Shown one piece after another: positions 31,636 to 40,544 of a DNA stretch of 64,000 nucleotides. A program made the position numbers and the translations under genes. Position 1 is the first letter of the stretch. Every line of letters starts with the position of its first letter. The notes beneath the pieces were generated by a model that did no database searches, was not told the DNA's origin, and worked only from the letters and a program-made list of their open reading frames with translations. The stretch is from the NCBI GenBank assembly GCA_015491735.1, contig WFVH01000078.1:1-64000 (forward strand). The letters are read 5' to 3'. The stretch is from Gammaproteobacteria bacterium (GTDB lineage Bacteria; Pseudomonadota; Gammaproteobacteria; Thiohalospirales; Thiohalospiraceae).

Positions 31636-33063
31636 ATGAGCCAAAATCATCGTTCCGGGCAGAACAGCACGCTTTCCGATCTGTATGATGAGGTGGGGCA
31701 TTGGCATGTAAATACCGGGGGTGAAACTATCCATGCCAAGCGGATTCCCGGACGGTTTCGCCGCCTGAAGTGGTTGACCTCCTCCATCTGGCTGTTGTAT
31801 TTCTTCGGCCCCTATTTGCGATGGGGTGATCGACAGGCGATACTGTTCGATATTCCAAACCGTCAATTCCATTTTTTTGATTTGACCATCCTTCCGCAAG
31901 ATGTATGGATGCTGTCGCTGGTGTTGTTGTTCCTGGCAATCGTTCTGATTGGGGTCACGGTGATTGCTGGCAGGGTGTTTTGTGGTTTTTTCTGTTTTCA
32001 AACTGTCTGGACCGATGTCTTTACCTGGATCGAAAACTGGCTGGAAGGGCCACCCGCCAAGAGACGAAAGCTGGACAAGGCGCCGTGGGATGCCAACAAA
32101 GTGCGCATCAAATTAACCAAACATTTTTTGTGGTTGCTGATTGCTGTCATAACAGGTGTTACTTTTGCCGGTTGGTTCACTGATATCTACCAGCTTTGGT
32201 ACGATTTTTTCACTTTGCAAGCCCATCCCGCCGCTTGGGTAACACTCGGGCTTTTTATTGCCGGCACCTATATTCTTGCCGGTTTCATGCGTGAACAGGT
32301 CTGTTTCTGGCTATGTCCCTATTCCCGTATTCAAGGGGTCATGTACGAGCCTGAAACCATTCTCCCAACCTATGATGCAAGGCGAGGGGAGCCTCGGGGC
32401 CGCTTGAAAAAGGGGGCTTCGGTAACGGAGGATGACTTTGGTGATTGTGTCGACTGTCATTTGTGTGTGGCGGTGTGCCCCACCGGTGTGGATATCCGTC
32501 ATGGTCAGCAGGAGGGGTGTATCACCTGCGGACTCTGTATCGATGCCTGTGATCAGGTGATGGACAAGGTCCATCGTCCTCATGGTCTTATTCGCTATAC
32601 TTCGCTGGATGAAATTGAAGGAAAACCGGAAATTCCGCTGTTCAAGCGCCCCAAGGTGCTGGTTAGCCTGGCAATCATATCGATTGCCCTGCTGGGTATC
32701 ATATACGGGGTCGCCAACATTTCCGGGATCGAACTCAAGGTATTGCATGATCGACAACCGCTGTTTGTTCTTCAGAGTGATGGTTCGATTCAGAACCGGT
32801 ATGAAATCAAGGTGCTCAACAAAACCAGTCAGGATATTCACGTCAAGCTGGCGGCTGATGGTCCGGCCAATCTAAAGGTGATAGGTGCCGAAAAACCGTT
32901 TCTTGCCCCCAAGGGTAATATTTCCGCCCATACGGTGTTTGTAAGGGTTCCGGGGAAAGAGCTGCTGGAAGAGCGGATTCCAATCACTTTCCGCATTGTC
33001 GCTCAGGAACAGCCAGAGTTGAGTACCGAATATGAAAGCATGTTTTTTGGCCCGCGCCGCTGA
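31636..33063 (+). CDS. ccoG: Cytochrome c oxidase accessory protein CcoG (FixG/RdxA)
   Basis: 475-aa membrane iron-sulfur protein. Five membrane helices, a polyferredoxin-like part with two 4Fe-4S motifs (CVDCHLCVAVCP and CITCGLCIDACD), further cysteine pairs (FCGFFCF, CFWLCPY), and a C-terminal Ig-like periplasmic domain (about 370-475). CcoG reduces Cu(II) to Cu(I) for delivery to the cbb3 oxidase. Start of the ccoGHIS assembly operon. The ribosome binding site at ATG 31636 is weak. Confidence 0.95.
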   Translation: MSQNHRSGQNSTLSDLYDEVGHWHVNTGGETIHAKRIPGRFRRLKWLTSSIWLLYFFGPYLRWGDRQAILFDIPNRQFHFFDLTILPQDVWMLSLVLLFLAIVLIGVTVIAGRVFCGFFCFQTVWTDVFTWIENWLEGPPAKRRKLDKAPWDANKVRIKLTKHFLWLLIAVITGVTFAGWFTDIYQLWYDFFTLQAHPAAWVTLGLFIAGTYILAGFMREQVCFWLCPYSRIQGVMYEPETILPTYDARRGEPRGRLKKGASVTEDDFGDCVDCHLCVAVCPTGVDIRHGQQEGCITCGLCIDACDQVMDKVHRPHGLIRYTSLDEIEGKPEIPLFKRPKVLVSLAIISIALLGIIYGVANISGIELKVLHDRQPLFVLQSDGSIQNRYEIKVLNKTSQDIHVKLAADGPANLKVIGAEKPFLAPKGNISAHTVFVRVPGKELLEERIPITFRIVAQEQPELSTEYESMFFGPRR

Positions 33064-33080
33064 TTGGGAGAGCAGGTGAT

Positions 33081-33617
33081 ATGAGCAAGATGATGGAGAG
33101 CCACTTTTCGCAGAGTAACAAACGTGCATGGCGGAATCCCTGGGTTATCGGGTGGTTGCTGCTGCTCGGCGTCGTTTTGGCCGTCAATGCCGGCATGATC
33201 ACGTTGGCATTTGTTACCGGTCCGGGTTTGGTCGACAAGAATTACTACGAGCATGGACGGGAATTCGAAGAGAACCGGCTCAAACGGGTGGCCGCCAGGA
33301 GCGCGCTTGGCTGGACAGCGCATCTCGATATGCCGGAGAAAAACCGGCAGGGAGTTGGGGCCATGTATCGGTTTAGCGTGGTGGACAGGGTGGGCGTTCC
33401 TGTTGACGACGTGGAGGTGCGGATAAACACCTACCGTCCTTCCGATGCCGATGCCGATTTTTCAGTACCCATGCGGCAGTATGCGCCTGGAATGTATGAG
33501 GCCGAGCTTTCCTTTCCTCTCAAGGGGCACTGGGAGATAACGCTTGTAGCGAAGCCGGCGTCGGGGGATGAAAGTCACGATCTTATCAAGCGGCGCATTT
33601 TCGTGCTGGGGGAGTGA
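33081..33617 (+). CDS. ccoH: cbb3 oxidase assembly protein CcoH (FixH)
   Basis: 178 aa, one membrane helix near the N-terminus (about 21-46) and a periplasmic FixH domain (DKNYYEHGREFEENR, then beta-rich sequence). Needed for assembly of the cbb3 oxidase, probably at the subunit or copper-insertion stage. 17 nt after ccoG. A long perfect hairpin follows 17 nt after its stop, separating it from ccoI. Confidence 0.9.
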   Translation: MSKMMESHFSQSNKRAWRNPWVIGWLLLLGVVLAVNAGMITLAFVTGPGLVDKNYYEHGREFEENRLKRVAARSALGWTAHLDMPEKNRQGVGAMYRFSVVDRVGVPVDDVEVRINTYRPSDADADFSVPMRQYAPGMYEAELSFPLKGHWEITLVAKPASGDESHDLIKRRIFVLGE

Positions 33618-33634
33618 TGGTTGAGACAGCCCTG

Positions 33635-33703
33635 GTACTCTTTCAAGGTAATAAATCAGGATTCAGTGCCCCTGAATCCTGATTTATTACCTTGAAAGAG
33701 TAC
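33635..33703. repeat. Perfect 32-bp inverted repeat with 5-nt loop between ccoH and ccoI
   Basis: Arms 33635-33666 and 33672-33703 are fully complementary; the loop is TGCCC. The outermost bases are GTACTC and GAGTAC. There is no T run after it, so it is not a normal intrinsic terminator, and I found no second copy and no flanking direct repeat. On RNA it would form a very stable stem able to protect ccoGH mRNA ends or hinder read-through into ccoI. Confidence 0.95.
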
Positions 33704-33744
33704 GGGCGGCATTATGATTCGAACAAGGCGATAGCAGGTCAAAA

Positions 33745-36240
33745 ATGGCGCTTCTGTCTCAGGTAGAGTCCACCTCTCGTGTTGACCAGGCCTCCCTGCA
33801 GGAAGGTGAGAGTGGCTGTTTCCACTGCGGTTTGCCTCTGCCCGAAGAAGATCTGTTCCAAGCCGAAATAGCTGGCCGGTTGCGGCGCTTCTGCTGTTTG
33901 GGTTGTCAGTCCGTCTGTAAAGTCATCCATGATGCCGGACTCGAAGGGTTTTATCAGCGGACGCCGGAGGGAACGCTGCTCGCGCCTCCCCCTGAACTGC
34001 CCAGGGATCTCGCTTTCTACGACCTGGACGAGGTTCAGGGTGAGTACGTTGCCGGACTGGGTGAACAGCGGGAGATCGACCTGCTGGTGGAGGGAATCCA
34101 TTGTGCCGCTTGTGTTTGGCTTATCGAGCGCACCCTGTCCAGTACTCCCGGTGTGAATGACGTTAATGTTAATCTGTCCGGCAGGCGTTTGCACCTGCGC
34201 TGGGATAACCGGCTCATTCCGTTGTCAAAAATTCTCGGCCGGCTGGGCAGTATCGGATACGCCGCCGTGCCGTTCGATCCGGAGGCGGCTGAAGGCGCTC
34301 TCAAACGCCAGAACCGGGCGTTTCTGTTCCGTATCGCTTTTGCCGCGTTTGCCATGATGAATTTGCTATGGGTTTCCATAGCACTGTATACCGGGGCGGA
34401 TGATGGCGAGTTTCGCCATCTTTTTTACTGGGTAGGACTCGTTCTGGCTACTCCCACGCTGTTCTATTCCGGCTATCCTTTTCTAAAAGGGGCATGGACC
34501 GGGCTGCGGCGTATGCATCTGACCATGGATGTTCCCATTGCCATTGGTGCCACCTCCACCTATCTCTACTCCGGTTATGTCACGGTATTCAACCCGGTTC
34601 AGGGGCATGTCTATTTTGATACGGTGGTCAACTTGATATTTGTGCTGCTGGTGGGGCGTTATCTGGAGTCGATGTCCAAACGCCATGCCGTGGCGGCGAC
34701 CCAGCGATTGATGGATTTGCAGCCAAGAGTCGCCACCCTGGTGCAGGGCGGTATCGATCAGGTGGTTCCCGTGCGGGCGCTCAAAGCCGGAGAGTTGATA
34801 CTGGTGAAGGCCGGGGAGCAGATTCCGGTAGACGGCGTTGTTGATGAGGGGCGCAGTTCGGTTGATGAAGCGATGCTTACCGGCGAGTCCCGGCCGGTGA
34901 ACAAGCAACCTGGAGATACCGTATCGGCCGGAACCATGAATCTTGCCAGTACCTTGCAGGTACGGGTCACCGGTGTGCTGAGAGATACGGCCTTGGGGCG
35001 GATCATCCATCTGGTGGAGGAGGCGCAGGCCTCGAAAGCGCCAATTCAGCGTATTGCGGATAGAATCGTTCCCTGGTTCGTAACGATTACTCTTTTCCTG
35101 GCGGCTGTAACGTTTATATTCTGGTATGGAACTGGCGTCGAAATGGCGTTGATGGCCGCCATCTCTGTCCTGATTATTACGTGTCCTTGCGCTTTTGGAA
35201 TGGCAACCCCCATGGCCGTTGCCGTCGCCTCTGGTCTTGGAGCCCGGAACGGGATCTTGATAAAAAATGGCGAGGTGCTGGAGACACTGTCCAAAATTTC
35301 ACATTTTGTATTCGACAAGACCGGAACCCTGACCGAGGGGCAGATGAGTATTCAGGCGCTGCATCTGGCTCCGGGTTGTGACAAACAGGTGATCGAACGC
35401 CTGGCAGCTGCGGTTGAGCGGTATTCTGAGCACAGCATCGCGCAAGCCATTGTGCAGCAGGCAGAGGTTGACGGGCTGGACCCCGCCACAGTGAAGGTGA
35501 CCGGTTTCGAAAACCGCTCGGGTTTTGGCGTCAAAGCCACGGTGGGCGGGCAGATGGTTATACTGGGTAGCCGGAGCTGGCTGGTTCAAAACGGGGTGAG
35601 CAGCTTCGAGGGTTTTGACAGGTTTGCCAATGGTCTGCAGAGAAAAGCGGTCACTTGTGTCTATATGGCTGTCGATGGCCGGGAGGTGGCGCTGTTTGGT
35701 GTTGCAGACCAGTTGCGGCCTGATGCGGTCGAGCTGCTTGATGTGCTCCGTCGGCAAGGGGGACGTTTGACCCTGCTTAGCGGTGACAGTAAACAGGTAG
35801 CCCACGCAATTGCCGAGCAGTTGGGAGGTATGGAGGTGATTGCCGAAGTGCTGCCGGATGAGAAGGATTCCGTCATCCAGCAGTTGCAGCAGAAGGGGGA
35901 GCGCGTAGCCATGGTGGGTGATGGAATCAACGATGCTCCGGCCTTGATCCGCGCCGATGTGGGGATTTCTCTTGGATCGGGTACCGATGCGTCGATGGAG
36001 AGTTCGGATATTGTTTTGATGAGTGACGAACTGGAGAAGGTACAGCAAGCCGTGGCGCTATCAAGACGCACCTTGCGGACCATTCGCCAGAATATTGCCA
36101 TTTCCCTGGTCTACAATAGTATTATGGTGCCCTTGGCGATGATGGCGTATGTAACACCGCTGGTTGCGGCGATCGCTATGCCGATCAGTTCATTGCTGGT
36201 GATTGGAAATTCGTCCCGTATTCGCACCTTGTTTGGTTAA
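33745..36240 (+). CDS. ccoI: Copper-transporting P1B-type ATPase for cbb3 assembly
   Basis: 831 aa. N-terminal metal-binding region with C25/C28 (CFHCG), a CCLGCQSVC cluster (50-58) and an HMA domain with C120/C123 (HCAAC). Eight membrane helices, including the transport motif CPC in ITCPCAFGMATP. The phosphorylated aspartate lies in DKTGTLTEG, with TGES and GDGINDAPA motifs. This FixI/CtpA type exports Cu(I) slowly to supply the cbb3 CuB site. Start ATG has only a weak AGGT in front and lies 41 bp after the long hairpin. Confidence 0.95.
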   Translation: MALLSQVESTSRVDQASLQEGESGCFHCGLPLPEEDLFQAEIAGRLRRFCCLGCQSVCKVIHDAGLEGFYQRTPEGTLLAPPPELPRDLAFYDLDEVQGEYVAGLGEQREIDLLVEGIHCAACVWLIERTLSSTPGVNDVNVNLSGRRLHLRWDNRLIPLSKILGRLGSIGYAAVPFDPEAAEGALKRQNRAFLFRIAFAAFAMMNLLWVSIALYTGADDGEFRHLFYWVGLVLATPTLFYSGYPFLKGAWTGLRRMHLTMDVPIAIGATSTYLYSGYVTVFNPVQGHVYFDTVVNLIFVLLVGRYLESMSKRHAVAATQRLMDLQPRVATLVQGGIDQVVPVRALKAGELILVKAGEQIPVDGVVDEGRSSVDEAMLTGESRPVNKQPGDTVSAGTMNLASTLQVRVTGVLRDTALGRIIHLVEEAQASKAPIQRIADRIVPWFVTITLFLAAVTFIFWYGTGVEMALMAAISVLIITCPCAFGMATPMAVAVASGLGARNGILIKNGEVLETLSKISHFVFDKTGTLTEGQMSIQALHLAPGCDKQVIERLAAAVERYSEHSIAQAIVQQAEVDGLDPATVKVTGFENRSGFGVKATVGGQMVILGSRSWLVQNGVSSFEGFDRFANGLQRKAVTCVYMAVDGREVALFGVADQLRPDAVELLDVLRRQGGRLTLLSGDSKQVAHAIAEQLGGMEVIAEVLPDEKDSVIQQLQQKGERVAMVGDGINDAPALIRADVGISLGSGTDASMESSDIVLMSDELEKVQQAVALSRRTLRTIRQNIAISLVYNSIMVPLAMMAYVTPLVAAIAMPISSLLVIGNSSRIRTLFG

Positions 36241-36264
36241 CTTAGTGAAGGCTGGTTCAAAGCG

Positions 36265-36480
36265 ATGGAAGTGATCTACTCGTTGATTCCTGGCATGCTG
36301 GTAATGGGGCTTGGTATGGTCGGTGTGCTGATCTGGGCGATAAAACGGGGGCAATATGATGATCTGGAAGGTGATGGCAATCGCCTGCTGATGGATGATG
36401 ATGATCCTCTGTTGCCCAGTGAAATGAGAAAGAAAAGCAGGTTAAAGGCCCACCACTGGCCCGATGCCGAAGATGATTGA
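36265..36480 (+). CDS. ccoS: cbb3 oxidase assembly protein CcoS
   Basis: 71 aa. A single membrane helix (about 6-27) followed by an acidic and then basic cytoplasmic tail; EGDGNRLLMDDDDP is typical of CcoS. Required for cofactor insertion into the oxidase. Last gene of ccoGHIS, 24 nt after ccoI. Confidence 0.9.
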   Translation: MEVIYSLIPGMLVMGLGMVGVLIWAIKRGQYDDLEGDGNRLLMDDDDPLLPSEMRKKSRLKAHHWPDAEDD

Positions 36481-36557
36481 GATATAAACAGGGTTATCTG
36501 CCGGATCGGAATCATCAGTGACGGGTGCAGCCGGAATATCCTGTTTGCTCCGTTTTC

Positions 36558-36587
36558 TTCAAAGGTAAAGCCGACGGGCAATATAAT
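36558..36587 (+). promoter_or_regulatory. Candidate promoter before the SAM hydrolase gene
   Basis: TTCAAA (36558-36563), an 18-bp spacer and a perfect TATAAT (36582-36587), 35 bp before the ATG at 36623. Confidence 0.45.
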
Positions 36588-36622
36588 GGGGATCTGCTGT
36601 TGATGGGCATCGAGTTCGTCGA

Positions 36623-37351
36623 ATGATCGTACTGTTTACCGACTTTGGTATTGCAGGTCCCTATGTTGGTCAGATGAAAGCGGTGCTTGTCCGCCATGCT
36701 CCATCTGCCCCGGTTATTGACCTGTTTTCCGATGCTCCGCGGTGCAATCCGAGAGCGGCAGCATTCCTGCTGGCGGCTTATGTCAGCGAGTTTCCGCTCG
36801 ATACAGTCTTTCTCGCTGTCGTCGATCCGGGGGTTGGTGACAAGCGGCGGAGGGCAGCTGTCATTCGGGCGGATGGGCGATGGTACGTCGGGCCGGACAA
36901 CGGGCTGTTCAATGTGGTGGCTATGCGGGCGCGCAGCTTGAAGTGGTGGGACATTGGCTGGCGGCCGGCACGAATGTCCAACAGCTTCCACGGCAGGGAT
37001 CTGTTTGCTCCCTTGGCCGCAAGAATCGCCAATGGTGAAGAGCCACCCGGTACGCAGGTTCCGGAAAATGAGCGCGTTATCGCCGGTTGGCCAGCGGATC
37101 TTCCGGAAGTGGTCTATATCGATCATTTTGGAAATGCCCTGTCAGGGTTGCGCGCCTCCAACCTGCCATCACATAGCAAGCTGCTTGTCAGGGACCGGAC
37201 CGTTCGCTATGCTCGAACCTTTTCGTCTGCTCCTGAAGGTGAACCGTTTTGGTATGAAAATTCCAACGGTTTGGTGGAGATAGCAGTCAACAAGGGACAT
37301 GCGGGAGAATTGCTTGGCCTGGAGATTGGAAATCCGGTTGATATTTTGTAA
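36623..37351 (+). CDS. SAM hydrolase / SAM hydroxide adenosyltransferase (DUF62 family)
   Basis: 242 aa. Members of this family (Pfam SAM_HAT) split S-adenosylmethionine into adenosine and methionine, and are relatives of SAM fluorinases and chlorinases. Motifs seen: LFTDFG (5-10), DPGVGD, YVGPDNGLF and the C-terminal YIDHFGNALS. The halide-site residues were not assessed, but most homologues are hydrolases. Its stop codon TAA (37349-37351) is formed by the GTAAC end of the inserted repeat that follows; without the repeat the frame would end one codon later at a TGA overlapping tcdA. Confidence 0.88.
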   Translation: MIVLFTDFGIAGPYVGQMKAVLVRHAPSAPVIDLFSDAPRCNPRAAAFLLAAYVSEFPLDTVFLAVVDPGVGDKRRRAAVIRADGRWYVGPDNGLFNVVAMRARSLKWWDIGWRPARMSNSFHGRDLFAPLAARIANGEEPPGTQVPENERVIAGWPADLPEVVYIDHFGNALSGLRASNLPSHSKLLVRDRTVRYARTFSSAPEGEPFWYENSNGLVEIAVNKGHAGELLGLEIGNPVDIL

Positions 37352-37637
37352 CAGCTCAGCCAGTCTCCGGAATTCGCGCACCCTTTCCGCGTTGAAAGAA
37401 AAATGGTAATTCTTCAGCTTGGTATGAAGTAAGCCAGTAACTGTTCAGCTCACCCCTGAAATCCGCCAGTTCAAGGCGAAAAATGGGAGTTTACGGGTGT
37501 AAATGACCCTTTTTCAACGCAGAAATGGCGGATTTCAGGGGTGAGCTGAATAGTTACGAAAAATGATCATTTACTGACTGTAAATACCTGTTCTCCGCCT
37601 TGAACTGACAAATCTCAGTGGCCATCTGAGCGGTTAC
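37348..37637. mobile_element. Older decayed palindromic element, split by a younger 152-bp copy
   Basis: The ends GTAACAGCTCAG (37348-37359) and CTGAGCGGTTAC (37626-37637) are imperfect inverted repeats. It is flanked by GATATTTT (37340-37347) and GATATGTT (37638-37645), an 8-bp duplication with one change. Removing the inner 152-bp element and one of its 8-bp repeats leaves 130 bp. The left end provides the stop codon of the SAM hydrolase gene and the right repeat touches the tcdA start. Confidence 0.8.
37406..37557. mobile_element. Intact 152-bp MITE-like palindromic element, copy A
   Basis: Flanked by perfect 8-bp repeats GAAAAATG (37398-37405 and 37558-37565). The ends are GTAATTCTTCAGC and GCTGAATAGTTAC. 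The core 37437-37557 is a long palindrome whose outer 32-nt arms (37437-37468 and 37526-37557) differ at one position. It has no coding capacity. GTAA ends and 8-bp target duplications suggest mobilisation by an IS66-family transposase (inference). Confidence 0.88.
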
Positions 37638-37645
37638 GATATGTT

Positions 37646-38446
37646 ATGAGTGATGGACTTCCGAGCGCCTATCATCAGCGGTTTGGTGGTATAAGCCGTT
37701 TATACGGAGAAGGCGCGCTAAACAAGCTGAAAGAACGGCATGTCTGTGTCATCGGTTTGGGCGGGGTAGGCTCCTGGGCCGTAGAGGCATTGGCTCGCAG
37801 CGGTGTTGGTTCACTGACCCTGATCGACTTCGACGAGATATGCCTGACCAATACTAACCGCCAACTGCCCGCCTTGAGCGGTACCGTTGGGAAGAAAAAA
37901 GGGCAGGTAATGGCGCAGCGCGTAGCGGATGTCAATCCGGATTGTCATTGTCAGATTATTGAGGATTTCGTAACTACGCACACGATAGCAGACTATCTCT
38001 CTGCCGATCGGGGATATGATTATGTTATTGATGCCATTGATAGTATCAAATTCAAATCCGAGATAGTCTATTTCTGTAAACGCAACAAGATTCCCGTTAT
38101 TACCACAGGCGGCGCTGGCGGGGTTACCGATCCGCTAACGATCAAGGTGGCGGATTTAAGCCGTACCTATAACGATGCACTGGCGGCAAAGGTTCGCTCC
38201 CGGTTGCGTACTGAATTTGGATATACACGGAATCGTAAACGCCGCTTCGGCGTTGAATGCGTGTTCTCTTCTCAACAGCGGTTGTATCCAAAAGCTGATG
38301 GTAGTGTCAGCTATCAAAAGCCGGGAATACACGGGGTTTCTCTGGACTGCCGTTTCAGCTACGGTTCAGCGTCATTCGTTACCGCTGTTTTTGGATTTGT
38401 TGCTGCATCGCGGGTGGTCAACAACTTCCATGCCCGGCGTAAATAA
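37646..38446 (+). CDS. tcdA: tRNA threonylcarbamoyladenosine dehydratase
   Basis: E1-like ATP-dependent enzyme that cyclises t6A37 of tRNA to ct6A; 266 aa. Nucleotide-binding GLGGVGSWAVEALARSG (about 37-53) and DFDEICLTNTNRQ match TcdA (CsdL). A C-terminal hydrophobic stretch (FVTAVFGFVAASRVV) may contact the membrane. No Shine-Dalgarno precedes ATG 37646: the start is immediately after the 8-bp duplication of the older repeat, which suggests that translation was once coupled to the upstream gene by an ATGA overlap. Confidence 0.94.
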   Translation: MSDGLPSAYHQRFGGISRLYGEGALNKLKERHVCVIGLGGVGSWAVEALARSGVGSLTLIDFDEICLTNTNRQLPALSGTVGKKKGQVMAQRVADVNPDCHCQIIEDFVTTHTIADYLSADRGYDYVIDAIDSIKFKSEIVYFCKRNKIPVITTGGAGGVTDPLTIKVADLSRTYNDALAAKVRSRLRTEFGYTRNRKRRFGVECVFSSQQRLYPKADGSVSYQKPGIHGVSLDCRFSYGSASFVTAVFGFVAASRVVNNFHARRK

Positions 38447-38769
38447 ATTCTTGTTTATCAATAAATTGTTAATGCCCTGTCACGTTTTTGCACTTCCTCC
38501 CTTCAGAATGCCATTCCCCCCGGGCGCACTGCTCGCAGCATCTGGGCCGGGGCTGATTACTGCAAGCTTTGTGCATTTGGGGAGTGTTCCGCGAAAGAGA
38601 GAAGTGAAATTTCATATACCCGGAAGAAGGAGAAATGCATCGGGTGGGGGAGTGCAAGCGTAGCGATTCGCCAGCTCAAGTTACGTTTGTGACTTGAATC
38701 CAAGTTAACCATAACAGTATCTCCCGCCCGCAAGAAAAAAGGGTGCCGGGATGTGAGGTATTGCAGAGG
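38447..38769. other. 323-bp gene-free stretch after tcdA
   Basis: AT-rich start after the tcdA stop, with no strong terminator, and no frame with a believable start. The overlapping minus-strand frame starts inside the adjacent repeat and has no ribosome binding site. I see nothing else. Copy B of the palindromic element follows, then about 195 bp with the probable pnt promoter, which I could not place precisely. Confidence 0.45.
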
Positions 38770-38921
38770 GTAACTATTCAGCTCCCCCCTGAAATCCGCC
38801 ATTTCTGCGTTGAAAAATGGTCATTTACACGCGTAAACTCCCATTTTTCGCCTTGAACTGACGGATTTCAGGGGCAATCTGAACAGTTGCCGGCTTGTTT
38901 CATACTATGCTGAATAGTTAC
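38770..38921. mobile_element. Intact 152-bp MITE-like palindromic element, copy B
   Basis: Ends GTAACTATTCAGC and GCTGAATAGTTAC form a perfect 13-bp terminal inverted repeat. Perfect 8-bp target duplication TGCAGAGG (38762-38769 and 38922-38929). Opposite in orientation to copies A and C: its 31-bp extension is on the right. This copy lies in a simple intergenic site, so it shows the full element boundaries most cleanly. Confidence 0.92.
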
Positions 38922-39117
38922 TGCAGAGGTAGATGATTTGACCCAATATTTGGAGCCGCCAAAGGTCTTGCAGCCATCGATGGGTGGTTTAAAGCGGTGC
39001 TTGATTGCTGTAACATAGCTGGTTTTACCGGAAGCCGGTTTTGTTTTAATCCGACTAGACTGCATTGAACTGCGTCAGATATTGTCGGCTCACCGCATCA
39101 GAATTGGAGAAACAGAG

Positions 39118-40251
39118 ATGCCGCTATGCTTGGCAGTGCCGAAAGAGATTGCCCCAGGGGAGCGCCGGGTTGCGATGGAACCGGGTGTTGCCGCCCGCCT
39201 CGCCAAAATGGGCGTTGAAGTAACCCTGCAGAGAGGAGCAGGTCTGTCCGCTCATTTTACCGATGAAGATTTTTCAGATGTGAAAATAGTCGCGACAGCC
39301 GCCACCTTGTACAAAAATGCAGATCTGATATTCAAGGTGCAGCCCCCCACGCTGAAAGAGGTGGACGCCATCAAGGAGGGGGCTGTAATTGTCGGTTTCA
39401 TGTCTCCCGGAAAAAACCCGGACGTTGTTGCAAGGATGTGTGAAAAGAACATTACCAGTTTTGCGATGGAGCTGGTGCCTCGTATCAGCCGCGCACAATC
39501 CATGGATGCGCTTTCCTCCCAGGCGGCCATTGCAGGATATAAGGGAGCGCTTATGGGGGCCGACCTTGCCAGTGTGTTCTTCCCCATGTTGACTACTGCG
39601 GCAGGCACTATCCGTCCAGCCAAGGTGCTGGTTATCGGTGCGGGTGTTGCCGGATTGCAGGCAATTGCCACAGCCAAGCGGCTTGGAGCGGTGGTGGAAG
39701 CCTATGACGTGCGTTCGGCTACCAAAGAGCAGTGTGAGTCCCTGGGCGCCAAATTTATCGACACCGGTGTCAAGGCGGAAGGGGAGGGAGGGTACGCCCG
39801 TGAACTTACTGCGGAGGAGAAACAACAGCAGCAGGATGTGTTGGCGAAGCACATCGCTATCTCGGATGTGGTCATTACCACAGCGGCGATTCCCGGTAAA
39901 CCCTCACCGCGTATTATCAGCAAAGAGATGGTAAGCCGGATGAAAACAGGGGCTGTGGTCGTGGATTTGGCGGCAGAAGGTGGTGGTAATTGCGAACTGA
40001 CCGAGCCTGGCAAGACGATTGAATTCGAGAAACGCATCATTGTCCACGGGCCACTGAATGTGCCCAGTCAGACGCCCGTGCATGCCAGCGAAATGTATGC
40101 AAAAAACCTGTTCAACCTGATCTCCCCCTTTATCAAGGAGGGTGAGCTGGTGCTCGACTGGGATGATGAAGTGATTCAGAAAAGTGCGCTGACTCATGGG
40201 GGCGAGATAAAGAGTGATCTCTGCCGTCGACCACTGGAGGAAAAAAGATGA
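39118..40251 (+). CDS. pntAA: NAD(P) transhydrogenase subunit alpha part 1
   Basis: NAD(H)-binding domain I of proton-translocating transhydrogenase; 377 aa. NAD-binding fold VLVIGAGVAGLQAIATAKRLG (residues in two runs) followed by VEAYDVRSATKEQ, and the mobile-loop region GGYARELTAEE. ATG 39118 has GGAGAAA nine nt upstream; an earlier in-frame ATG lacks homology. The alpha subunit is split into two genes here, as in Rhodospirillum, rather than fused as in E. coli. Confidence 0.94.
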   Translation: MPLCLAVPKEIAPGERRVAMEPGVAARLAKMGVEVTLQRGAGLSAHFTDEDFSDVKIVATAATLYKNADLIFKVQPPTLKEVDAIKEGAVIVGFMSPGKNPDVVARMCEKNITSFAMELVPRISRAQSMDALSSQAAIAGYKGALMGADLASVFFPMLTTAAGTIRPAKVLVIGAGVAGLQAIATAKRLGAVVEAYDVRSATKEQCESLGAKFIDTGVKAEGEGGYARELTAEEKQQQQDVLAKHIAISDVVITTAAIPGKPSPRIISKEMVSRMKTGAVVVDLAAEGGGNCELTEPGKTIEFEKRIIVHGPLNVPSQTPVHASEMYAKNLFNLISPFIKEGELVLDWDDEVIQKSALTHGGEIKSDLCRRPLEEKR

Positions 40252-40544
40252 TTGAAGGATTTACCGCTCTCTATATCTTTATGCTGGCGGCCTTCACCGG
40301 TTATGAGGTGATTAGCCGGGTTCCGGTGATCTTGCACACACCGTTGATGTCGGGCTCCAACTTTATCCACGGTATCGTGTTGGTGGGTGCGATGGTCACC
40401 TTGGGCCATGCGGAGACCGGTCTGCAGATGTTGATCGGCTTTGTTGGCGTCATTCTCGCTGCCGGCAATGCTGTAGGTGGCTATGTGGCGACCGAGCGGA
40501 TGCTGGAGATGTTCGATCGCAGCAAGAGCAAGGGAGGCGCCTAA
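40248..40544 (+). CDS. pntAB: NAD(P) transhydrogenase subunit alpha part 2
   Basis: 98-aa membrane part of the split alpha subunit, with three hydrophobic helices and the conserved PLMSGSNFIHGI between the first two. Contributes to the proton channel. ATGA overlap with pntAA; pntB starts at the base after its stop. Confidence 0.93.
   Translation: MIEGFTALYIFMLAAFTGYEVISRVPVILHTPLMSGSNFIHGIVLVGAMVTLGHAETGLQMLIGFVGVILAAGNAVGGYVATERMLEMFDRSKSKGGA

Noticed and set aside
38557-38802. 81-codon minus-strand frame after tcdA
   Set aside because: Its start codon lies inside the 152-bp element and there is no Shine-Dalgarno or recognisable domain.
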